Positions 44,234-50,600 of a stretch of 64,000 nt of DNA are shown here, piece by piece; within the stretch, counting starts at the first letter, position 1; the number at the start of each line of letters is the position of its first letter. The notes beneath the pieces are model-generated. The model was not told where the DNA came from. It worked only from the letters and a program-made list of their open reading frames with translations, and made no database searches. A program made the position numbers and the translations under genes. This DNA comes from Streptomyces venezuelae ATCC 10712 (GTDB lineage: Bacteria; Actinomycetota; Actinomycetes; Streptomycetales; Streptomycetaceae), in NCBI RefSeq assembly GCF_008639165.1, contig NZ_CP029197.1, positions 992,001-1,056,000 of the forward strand, given 5' to 3'.

Positions 44234-45460
44234 TCAGTCGCCTCGGGCCGTGGCTGCCGCGTGGGCGGTCGGGGTGGGGGTGAAGGAGCGGGCCGGGGGT
44301 GAGGTGTAGGCGCGGGCCAGGTCCATCAGGTGGGTTTTTTCGGCCGTGAGGGTCGTCGGGTGGTCCTGGCGGGTGAGGAGCAGGGGGGCCGCTCCGCGCG
44401 GAAACGGTTCTTCTTCCATGGCGCAGCGCGGGACGCCTGCGAGTTTCGCCCGGCGGGCCTCCTTCATGACACAGGCCAGGACCGCCGCGTCGGCCTGGGC
44501 GGGGGTGAGGCCGTGGCGCCGGACGTGGTCACGAGCCAGCGGCGTGAGCCCCGAGGGCACATAGTGGTCGAGCTCCAGCATGGCGTCCCGGATCTCGATG
44601 AGCTTGCGGTAGGCGAGCAGTCGCCGCGGGATCGGCGGCCAGAGGAGTTCGAGCAGTCTCGTGCGGCGCCCGGTCAGGACGACGTGGGGGACGGCACCCA
44701 CCAGGGCGTGCCAGAGGGGCCAGAGGCGCCACACCGTGCGGGCGTCGGTCACCGCGCGGGCCAGTGCGACGAAGGTCGGGACGAGGATGGCCGTCGCGCG
44801 CAGCACCGCGTGCAGGTTGATCATGAGCGGGAGGTACGGCCAGACCCATTCCACGTCGAGGACGAGCCGCAGCAGCCGTCCGGTCCAGAAAAGCCCGGCG
44901 AACGCGGTGCCCGCGGCGAAGAGCCAGAGGGCCGTCGCCAGCAGCCGGTCGTCGGTGCGCAGCCCGTACCAGCAACAGACGATCAGGCACACCGTGTTGG
45001 CCACCATGTGCGTCCCGATCAGCGTCAGCCAGTAGGCGAAGGACGGCGCCGGGCCGCCGGCCGCGATCACCGAGTGGGCGGGATGCGCCGGGGCGGTGAG
45101 GTCGAGGACCGTCAGGACGACCATCACCGTGCCGGTGGCGCCGAAGAGTCCGGCCCGTAGTCGTCTGCTCCCGACGGGGGCCGAGACGAAGAACAGGACG
45201 GCGCCCGCCGAGACGACGCCAGTGAGGTTCCGCACCAGGTCGACGGCGTGGCCGGTGCCGGTCAGATCCCGTGCCGTCCCGGTGACGACGGGCAGGTCGA
45301 GGACCATCGCCACGCCCGCCGTGGCCACCGCAAGCCACAGCCCGCGCTGGTCGGCGGAGCGCAGGGACGGCGCCGCGCGGAGGAGCGCGGCGAGACAGAT
45401 ACAGAGGCAGCCGGGGTACGCGAGCCAGGTGCCGAACCCGGTCAGATACGAGCTCAGCAC
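44234..45460 (-). CDS. MAB_1171c-like membrane protein
   Basis: A 408-residue protein with about seven hydrophobic helices in residues 1-225 (for example GTWLAYPGCLCICLAALL, MVVLTVLDLTA, LPLMINLHAVLRATAILV) and a cytoplasmic C-terminal domain of about 180 residues. The pattern matches the actinobacterial 'MAB_1171c family putative transporter', whose transport activity has not been shown to my knowledge. GTG 45460 overlaps the upstream peptidase stop by seven bases, so it is coupled to it. The trio XRE / ImmA-IrrE / this protein recurs in Streptomyces. Confidence 0.78.
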   Translation of the reverse strand: MLSSYLTGFGTWLAYPGCLCICLAALLRAAPSLRSADQRGLWLAVATAGVAMVLDLPVVTGTARDLTGTGHAVDLVRNLTGVVSAGAVLFFVSAPVGSRRLRAGLFGATGTVMVVLTVLDLTAPAHPAHSVIAAGGPAPSFAYWLTLIGTHMVANTVCLIVCCWYGLRTDDRLLATALWLFAAGTAFAGLFWTGRLLRLVLDVEWVWPYLPLMINLHAVLRATAILVPTFVALARAVTDARTVWRLWPLWHALVGAVPHVVLTGRRTRLLELLWPPIPRRLLAYRKLIEIRDAMLELDHYVPSGLTPLARDHVRRHGLTPAQADAAVLACVMKEARRAKLAGVPRCAMEEEPFPRGAAPLLLTRQDHPTTLTAEKTHLMDLARAYTSPPARSFTPTPTAHAAATARGD

Positions 45461-45975
45461 CCCGGGTGCTCGACCCCGAGGGCCGCGCTCAGGCTGGCGA
45501 GCGGGCCTTCTGGTTCGCGGCGCGGCGGCTGGTCCGCCCCGGTGCGCAGGAGGCTCGCGAGCAGTTCGGCCTCGCGCTCCTGGAGGGTGGTGTAGTTGGT
45601 CCGCCCGAAGAGGCGTCCGATCAGCCGCGGATCGAGGTCCGGCAGGACCGCGCGCAGGGCGGCGTCCTCGGCCGGCTTGCCTGCCGCCGGACGGTGGTCG
45701 AAGAGCATGTGGCCGAACTCGTGGAGCACGATGTGTTCCTGGTGGAGCGCGGAGGTGTGCTGCTCGTAGAAGATGTGGTCGTCCGCGGCGGTCGCCAGCC
45801 AGACGCCGCAGGTACCGGCGGACGCGGCTTCGAGCGGTAACGGGTGGAGGTGCAGCGGCCGCCCCCGCTGCTCCGCGACGTGGTCGCGGAAGCTCGCGAT
45901 GGAGAACGGCGCGGGAAGCCGCACCTGTTCGGCGAGCTTCCGGCAGCGCCGATGCAGGGTGAGGGATCGCAGCAC
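45454..45975 (-). CDS. ImmA/IrrE family metallopeptidase
   Basis: A 173-residue zinc peptidase-like protein with the HExxH motif in IVLHEFGHMLFDH (about residues 82-94). Members cleave an XRE-type repressor; in ICEBs1 ImmA cuts ImmR and in Deinococcus IrrE cuts DdrO. A basic N-terminus and a Glu-rich second half (REAELLASLLR, supplying a third ligand) fit the family. The GTG start directly follows the TAG stop of the XRE gene, and the 3' end overlaps the next gene, so the three are translated as a unit. By context it may process the adjacent XRE protein. Confidence 0.85.
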   Translation of the reverse strand: MLRSLTLHRRCRKLAEQVRLPAPFSIASFRDHVAEQRGRPLHLHPLPLEAASAGTCGVWLATAADDHIFYEQHTSALHQEHIVLHEFGHMLFDHRPAAGKPAEDAALRAVLPDLDPRLIGRLFGRTNYTTLQEREAELLASLLRTGADQPPRREPEGPLASLSAALGVEHPGC

Positions 45976-46512
45976 CTACCGCTCCTCGTTCTCGGGTAAC
46001 AGGGCGTCCTCCACCGCCTGGCCGTCGTCTCCGCGTCTGCTCCGGCGCCGCCGCCCGCCGCCCTGGGGGTCGACCTCGGGGAGGTTCTGCACCTTCCGCG
46101 TCTCGTTCACGATGGTCAGCAGGGAGTCGAGACTCGCGGGCGAGAGCCCCGAGGCACGCATCGCCAGGCTGCGCACCTTGGCGTCCCTCAGGGCGGTGGC
46201 GAGCGCCAGCTGGGCCTGCACCCGCTGCGACACCTCCTCGTTGAGGAAGTACTCCGGCGGCACCCCGAAGAACTGGGCGAGGACGTCGAGCTGTTCGAGC
46301 GTGATGTTGCGCTTCTTGCCCGTGGCGAGTTCCCACAGGTACGTCCCCGAGATGGAGCCGCCCGTCGCCGCGCTGATCTCCCTGGCGAGGCGGGCGTATC
46401 CGGGCCGCTGCTGCTCGTCGGGGTAGACCGCGTGGATCAGTTCGGTGAGCCGCTGGTCGAACTTCCGCAGCAGCGGCCGCACTCCGTCGTCGTGCGCCGG
46501 TTCCTCCGTCAT
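45976..46512 (-). CDS. XRE family transcriptional regulator
   Basis: A 178-residue regulator with an N-terminal helix-turn-helix (about residues 35-90, EISAATGGSISGTYLWELAT) and a helical middle region (about 95-150) ending in an Arg-rich and acidic tail ([11 protein letters not shown]). ATG 46512 is preferred because GGGAGGG lies nine bases upstream; the in-frame ATG at 46521 abuts the Shine-Dalgarno sequence. It heads a tightly coupled three-gene operon with an ImmA/IrrE peptidase, the usual partner of such repressors. Repeated GGACACGT boxes in its upstream region are candidate operators. Confidence 0.87.
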   Translation of the reverse strand: MTEEPAHDDGVRPLLRKFDQRLTELIHAVYPDEQQRPGYARLAREISAATGGSISGTYLWELATGKKRNITLEQLDVLAQFFGVPPEYFLNEEVSQRVQAQLALATALRDAKVRSLAMRASGLSPASLDSLLTIVNETRKVQNLPEVDPQGGGRRRRSRRGDDGQAVEDALLPENEER

Positions 46513-46592
46513 GCGAACCATCCCTCCCGAAGACCCCGCAGAGGGCTCGGACCATGTGTATCTCCGTCCGCAGGAGCGGACAAGAACGATTC

Positions 46593-46646
46593 AGGACACG
46601 TGCCGGGGCGGACGAGGCTGTCCACGTCAGCGGACACGTTGACGCC
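46593..46646. promoter_or_regulatory. Repeated GGACACGT boxes
   Basis: GGACACGT occurs near 46593 and 46632, and its near-complement TGTCCACGT at about 46619. They lie between the XRE gene and the rightward small gene and may be XRE operators. Confidence 0.35.
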
Positions 46647-46668
46647 TGATCATGCGCTGGCTTAGCGT
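46639..46668 (+). promoter_or_regulatory. Promoter ahead of the small peptide gene
   Basis: TTGACG (46639-46644), 18-base spacer, TAGCGT (46663-46668). It would transcribe the small ORF at 46729 and possibly cmlR. Confidence 0.45.
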
Positions 46669-46728
46669 CACATTTCGGCTACGGTCGCCGACGAGGCGTC
46701 GCCCATCCCTCGAAAGGATCGCGAACGC

Positions 46729-46884
46729 ATGGTGCAGCCGCGTGACACGCAGGACCGGTGGGTGCACCGGTCGAGCGCCGACCGCCGACGGGTCGCGGTG
46801 GCCCCGCGGAGAACCGGCTCCGCCGGCGTCGCGGCCGACGCCGCCGTGCCCCGTACGGCTCCGGAGCCAGCCGTCGTGCACTGA
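46729..46884 (+). CDS. Possible 51-residue basic peptide
   Basis: ATG 46729 to TGA 46884, encoding a 51-residue Arg/Ala/Val-rich peptide (starts MVQPRDTQDRWVHRSSADRR, ends PAPEPAVVH-like). AAAGGATC lies about eight bases upstream of the ATG, and a promoter-like TTGACG-N18-TAGCGT lies ~60 bases further up. No family is recognised, no cysteines or signal peptide are present, and codon use is GC-rich like its surroundings. It could be a real small gene of the cluster border or just an open stretch in a leader RNA. Confidence 0.35.
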   Translation: MVQPRDTQDRWVHRSSADRRRVAVAPRRTGSAGVAADAAVPRTAPEPAVVH

Positions 46885-47082
46885 CCCGGCGCCGCCTTCC
46901 GGCCCCGTTTCCCCGTTTCCCCGTTGCCCTCCCCCCAATCCCACCCCCACACCCTCACCCCCCACCCCTCACTCGTGATCCCCGCGCGCTCCCCCGCGGT
47001 GGTTCCCCTCCCCCGCGCCGCCGCCCCGCCTTCGCGCGCCGCTCCGTCGCGCCCGCGCCGGCGGAGCCGTACCACCTTTCCT
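46885..47082 (+). other. C-rich untranslated stretch before cmlR
   Basis: About 200 bases without a gene; the + strand is strongly C-rich (long CCCC/CCTC runs, especially 46920-47030) and would give a largely unstructured mRNA leader. No promoter is convincing inside it. Confidence 0.5.
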
Positions 47083-47094
47083 GTCATCGATGAC
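47083..47094. promoter_or_regulatory. Perfect palindrome GTCATCGATGAC
   Basis: A 12-bp exact palindrome that ends 11 bases before the cmlR Shine-Dalgarno (GGAGG, 47105-47109). It could be an operator or mRNA element controlling the activator gene. Confidence 0.4.
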
Positions 47095-47114
47095 GTGCGT
47101 TCCTGGAGGCATTG

Positions 47115-48149
47115 ATGTCCACGATTTCGGATCTACGACAGGCGTCGACCTTCGACATCGACATCCACACCCTGCTGCCGGCCGACTCGCCGCGCTTCGC
47201 GCTCGACCAGGCGCACGTACGGGCGCTCGCGGAGAGCGAGACCGAGTTCCCCCCGATCCTGGTGCACCGGGCGACCCTGCGGGTCATCGACGGCATGCAC
47301 CGGGTGCGGGCCGCGAAGCTGCGCAACAGGGACACCATCGGCGCGCGCTGGTTCGAGGGCGACGAGCAGGCGGCCTTCCTGCTCGCCGTGGAGTCCAACA
47401 CGCGGCACGGGCTCCCGCTCTCCAGCGACGAGCGGAAACAGGCGGCGCTGCGGATATTACGTACCCACCCCCACTGGTCCGACCGCAGCATCGCCGAGCG
47501 GACCGGCTGGAGCGCCACCGGCGTCGGCGCCCTGCGCCGGGACATCGCCGACCCGGACGCGCGGCCGGAGGCGCGGGTGGGGCGGGACGGCCGGGTCCGC
47601 CCGTCCACCACGGCCGAGGGCCGCCGGGTGGCGGCCGAGGTGATCCGGCGGAATCCGGACGCCTCTCTGCGGGAGATCGCCCGGCAGGCCGGGATCTCCG
47701 TGGGCACCGCCCGCGACGTGCGCCACCGGCTGGCCGAGGGGCGGCCGGCGGTTCCCGACGGTCGCCGTGCCGACGCTCCCCCCGCCGATCCCGTCGCCGC
47801 GCCGCCGGGGCCGGGGCCGGACGAGGACCGTACGGGGCGAGGGGGCGCGCCCGACCTCGCCCGCCGCATCACCCTCTTCGACGGGCTCCGCAACGATCCC
47901 TCGCTCCGGCTCAGCGAGAGCGGACGGCTGGTCCTGCAGCGCCTGCACGCGCAGCTGCGGACCACCGAGGAGTGGAAGCGCCTCGCCCCGACCATCCCCC
48001 TGCACGGCCGGAGCGCGGTGGCCGACATCCTGTCCGCCTGCGCGGACGACCTCAAGGGGATGGCCAGGGAACTGCGGTGCGTCGAGGACTCCCTGACCGA
48101 CCACGCCGCGTCCGGAAGCGAGCGGCGGCCGGACGCGGGCCCGGCCTGA
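47115..48149 (+). CDS. cmlR: StrR/ParB-type pathway activator of chloramphenicol synthesis
   Basis: A 344-residue regulator of the StrR family, which has a ParB-like N-terminus (about residues 10-95, FPPILVHRATLRVIDGMHRV) and two helix-turn-helix segments (DRSIAERTGWSATGVGALRR, about 118-137, and SLREIARQAGISVGTARDVR, about 185-204). A Pro-rich linker and a helical C-terminus follow. StrR-type proteins activate antibiotic operons by binding GTTCGACTG-N11-CAGTCGAAC-type sites; a close match lies upstream of cmlI (63489-63517). ATG 47115 is five bases from GGAGG. Position and family match Sven0913 of S. venezuelae, required for chloramphenicol production. It is not a chromosome-partition ParB. 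Confidence 0.9.
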   Translation: MSTISDLRQASTFDIDIHTLLPADSPRFALDQAHVRALAESETEFPPILVHRATLRVIDGMHRVRAAKLRNRDTIGARWFEGDEQAAFLLAVESNTRHGLPLSSDERKQAALRILRTHPHWSDRSIAERTGWSATGVGALRRDIADPDARPEARVGRDGRVRPSTTAEGRRVAAEVIRRNPDASLREIARQAGISVGTARDVRHRLAEGRPAVPDGRRADAPPADPVAAPPGPGPDEDRTGRGGAPDLARRITLFDGLRNDPSLRLSESGRLVLQRLHAQLRTTEEWKRLAPTIPLHGRSAVADILSACADDLKGMARELRCVEDSLTDHAASGSERRPDAGPA

Positions 48150-48153
48150 TCCC

Positions 48154-48873
48154 CTACCGCCGCCCCGCCGTAGCGGCGGCGCCCGCTCCCCCCAAGGCGG
48201 CGGCCGCCACCCGGTGGGCCACGGCGGTGACGACCAGGCGGCGGCCGACCCGCCATCGGCCGTGGAGGGTGTGGAGTGGTCGCCCCTCGTCGTCGTGGCC
48301 GGTGCGGAGGAGACGGGCGCGGAAGGTCTGCCGGTACGGGTCGAGGACCAGCTCGGCCTCGCGGAAGTCCAGCCAGGTCCCGGTCAGCGGGAACCACGCC
48401 TTGTACACCGACTCCTTGGCGCTGAAGAACAGCCGGTCCCAGTGGAGCGCGGGCAGGGCCCGGGACAGTTCGGTCAGGTGGGCCCGCTCGGTGGGTGACG
48501 CGATCCGCCGGAGCAGGCCCGGCGGCAGCGGTGCGTGGGGTTCGGCGTCGATGCCGAGGGCGGCGACGTCGATCCTGCGGGACACAGCGGCCGCGCGGTA
48601 GCCGTCGCAGTGGGTCATCGAACCCACCACGCCCTCCGGCCAGCTCGGCGCGCCCCGCTCGCCCGGCACCATCGGCCCGGCGGGCCGGCCGAGGGAGGTC
48701 AGGGCGAGCCGTGCGCAGTGCCGTACGGTGGCGAACTCCCGGCGCCGGCGGTCCGCCGCCCGGTGCAGCACGGCCGCCTCCTCCGGGAAGATCCAGGCGT
48801 CCGGGACGTCCCCGAACTCCTCGGCGGTCAGCGCCGCTTCCGGTACGAGCCCGGTCAGGAGCGTCGGCGTCAC
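48154..48873 (-). CDS. 4'-phosphopantetheinyl transferase (Sfp type)
   Basis: A 239-residue Sfp-type PPTase. The magnesium-binding motif is in ALGIDAEPHAPLP (about residues 113-125), and the second motif WDRLFFSAKESVYKAWFPLT is at about 154-173. It converts apo carrier proteins to holo form by adding phosphopantetheine from CoA; here the clients would be the T domain of CmlP and the free ACP. GTG 48873 overlaps the antiporter stop (GTGA), so it is coupled to it. It corresponds to Sven0914, needed for full chloramphenicol production. It ends four bases from the convergent cmlR end. Confidence 0.92.
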   Translation of the reverse strand: MTPTLLTGLVPEAALTAEEFGDVPDAWIFPEEAAVLHRAADRRRREFATVRHCARLALTSLGRPAGPMVPGERGAPSWPEGVVGSMTHCDGYRAAAVSRRIDVAALGIDAEPHAPLPPGLLRRIASPTERAHLTELSRALPALHWDRLFFSAKESVYKAWFPLTGTWLDFREAELVLDPYRQTFRARLLRTGHDDEGRPLHTLHGRWRVGRRLVVTAVAHRVAAAALGGAGAAATAGRR

Positions 48874-50288
48874 CGCTTCGCCCCCGACGGCTTCCCGCCG
48901 CCGGCGCGGGCGGCCTGGGGGCGCGGCACCGCGGCCTCCCATTCGGCGGCCAGCTCCCGCAGGTCCGCGTCGACCATCTGGCGCGGGTACGCCCAGCGCA
49001 GCAGGGGCGCGGTCATGGCGGTGGTGACGAGGGCCATGACGACCATCAGGGAGTACAGGTCCGTGTCGAGGAGCCCCAGTTGCAGGCCGACGCCGAGGAT
49101 GATGAGTTCGGTGAGACCGCGGGTGTTCATGAGGATGCCCAGTGTCGTCGCCGACCGTCCGGGCCTGCCCGCGGCCCGCGCTCCCAGGTAGGCGCCGCCG
49201 AACTTGCCGCCGACCGCCACGAGGAGGATCAGGCCGAGCTCGCCGAGTCCGTCCGCGTCGACCGTGCTCAGGTCCACCTTCAGCCCGGCGACGGTGAAGT
49301 AGGCGGGCAGCAGCATCCAGGTGACCGCCTCGAACCGGTCGGCGACCGCCGCGCGCAGCCGCTCGGTGCCCTGGCGCGGCACGATCGCGCCCGCGAGGAA
49401 CGCGCCGAAGATGAAGTGCAGTCCGAACCACTCGCTCAGCGCGCCGGAGACGAGCAGCAGCACCGTGAGAACCCCGAGCGGCCCGGCCCCCGGCCCGCGC
49501 TCGCCCGCCCCCGGCCGGTCCGTGCCCTGCTCACCCCCGGCCACGCCCTGCCCGCGCCCGGCCACGCCCCGTTCTCCCCCGGCCACGCCCCGCCCGTGCC
49601 CGCCCGCACCCGTTCCGCCCGGCTCGCGGGCGGTCAGGTACCTGCCGAGGAGCGGCCGTACCACCGCGACCATGGCCACGGCGTACGGCAGGACGAGGAG
49701 CACCTGCCAGGAGCTCTGGCTGCCCGTGAAGGTGAGGACGGCCGCGAGCAGCAGCCAGGCGACGACGTCACCGGCGGCCGCGCTCGCCATGGCCAGCGCG
49801 CCGACCCGCGTGTGCTGAATGCCCCGGTCGGTGAGGATGCGGGCGAGGACCGGGAAGGCCGTGATGGACATGGCCGCGCCGAGGAACAGCACGAAGCCGA
49901 GCCGGTCGCCGACCGGGTGGGCGTTCCACAGCCACACCGCCAGCACGGCGCCGAGTCCGAACGAGCAGACGATCGATCCCACGGACACCCCGACCGCGGC
50001 GCGCTTGTTCCCGCGCAGCAGCCGGTGGTCGAGTTCGAGGCCGACGAGGAACATGAACAGCGCGACGCCGAGGTTTCCCAGGGTGCTGAGCATTGGCCGG
50101 ACGTCCGTGGGGAAAACGGCGTCCGAGAGGGCGCCGTGGAACAGCGTCGGACCGAGCAGGATGCCGGCGAGGATCTCGCCGAGGACGGCCGGCTGGCCGC
50201 ATCGCCGTGCGAGGCGCCCGAGCACGTGCGCCAGTGCGAGGACCACCGCGAGCCCCATCATGATCATGGCTGTCTGGTGGGTCGTCAT
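48870..50288 (-). CDS. Na+(K+)/H+ antiporter, CPA2 family
   Basis: A 472-residue cation/proton antiporter with about twelve membrane helices. Conserved segments are LGEILAGILLGPTLFHGALS (about residues 38-57) and SITAFPVLARILTDRG (about 133-148). Between helices there is an unusual Gly-rich insert (about 223-268; GRGVAGGERGVAGRG-type repeats) rich in Arg/Gly/Gln. ATG 50288 follows AAGGAG. It corresponds to Sven0915, one of the later-recognised cluster genes. Its role is probably ion or pH balance during antibiotic production or efflux; direct drug transport is not shown. Confidence 0.9.
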   Translation of the reverse strand: MTTHQTAMIMMGLAVVLALAHVLGRLARRCGQPAVLGEILAGILLGPTLFHGALSDAVFPTDVRPMLSTLGNLGVALFMFLVGLELDHRLLRGNKRAAVGVSVGSIVCSFGLGAVLAVWLWNAHPVGDRLGFVLFLGAAMSITAFPVLARILTDRGIQHTRVGALAMASAAAGDVVAWLLLAAVLTFTGSQSSWQVLLVLPYAVAMVAVVRPLLGRYLTAREPGGTGAGGHGRGVAGGERGVAGRGQGVAGGEQGTDRPGAGERGPGAGPLGVLTVLLLVSGALSEWFGLHFIFGAFLAGAIVPRQGTERLRAAVADRFEAVTWMLLPAYFTVAGLKVDLSTVDADGLGELGLILLVAVGGKFGGAYLGARAAGRPGRSATTLGILMNTRGLTELIILGVGLQLGLLDTDLYSLMVVMALVTTAMTAPLLRWAYPRQMVDADLRELAAEWEAAVPRPQAARAGGGKPSGAKR

Positions 50289-50312
50289 GAACACTCCTTC
50301 TCCGCGCCGGGG

Positions 50313-50332
50313 GTGTCCAAGTCGTTAGACAC
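50313..50332. promoter_or_regulatory. Palindrome over the cmlF leader -35
   Basis: GTGTCnAA-GTCG-TTnGACAC: arms at 50313-50320 and 50325-50332 match except one position each. It overlaps the -35 of the rightward leader promoter and lies 25 bases upstream of the antiporter start, so a protein bound here could control both directions. Confidence 0.45.
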
Positions 50333-50355
50333 GGCGTTCCGGGCGTTGCTATGTT
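50326..50355 (+). promoter_or_regulatory. Promoter of the cmlF leader
   Basis: TAGACA (50326-50331), 18-base spacer, extended -10 TGC-TATGTT (50350-50355). Seven bases later is ATG 50363, so the transcript should start at or beside the start codon of the leader peptide. Confidence 0.6.
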
Positions 50356-50362
50356 GAGAGGT

Positions 50363-50422
50363 ATGTCGAGTCCTGAGGCGGAAAGAAGCGAGCCACCGGT
50401 GATCCGGTGGCTGATCGCGTAA
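50363..50422 (+). CDS. 19-residue leader peptide ahead of cmlF
   Basis: ATG 50363 to TAA 50422 encodes MSSPEAERSEPPVIRWLIA. It begins at the predicted transcription start (leaderless) and its second half is the stem of a hairpin. Codon 8 is AGA, extremely rare in Streptomyces. Chloramphenicol is known to stall ribosomes when Ala, Ser or Thr is the penultimate residue of the nascent chain; Ala6, with Glu7 in the P site, would place the ribosome edge over the 5' arm of the hairpin. The peptide itself probably has no function beyond being translated. Not described before to my knowledge. Confidence 0.55.
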   Translation: MSSPEAERSEPPVIRWLIA

Positions 50423-50534
50423 CCCTCTGACGACCCTGCTTCCCCCGGCCTCTGCCGCCGAGCAGCGCGTCGCGCATTCGCCACGGATCAACCGCATCGC
50501 GGGATCACGTCCGGATCTCTCCGGGACGTCTCCC
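50391..50534 (+). promoter_or_regulatory. Putative attenuator of cmlF
   Basis: Hairpin 1: AGCCACCGG (50391-50399) with CCGGTGGCT (50404-50412), perfect. Hairpin 2: GGGA and ACGTCCGGA (50501-50515) with TCC, GGACGT and TCCC (50520-50534), terminator-like though without a U-run. A third pairing, GATCCGG (50401-50407) with CCGGATC (50511-50517), excludes both. This is the layout of ribosome-mediated transcription attenuation; it has not been tested by folding software. Confidence 0.5.
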
Positions 50535-50600
50535 ACGCCACGCACGGCCTTTCGTCCTGCGTCGCGTCTCCCCTTTCTGCGATGTAGTTGGAGCTTTTTC

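Noticed and set aside
44234..46512. Integrative element carrying the chloramphenicol cluster
   Set aside because: ImmA/IrrE and XRE genes occur on such elements, but no integrase, relaxase, tRNA or att repeat is visible in the window.
47115..48149. Chromosome-partition ParB with nearby parS sites
   Set aside because: Length and the two HTH segments fit StrR-type activators; no parS-like sequence or parA gene is near, and it lies beside the cml genes.
50501..50534. Riboswitch ahead of cmlF
   Set aside because: No recognisable aptamer core; the leader ORF and mutually exclusive pairings fit attenuation better.
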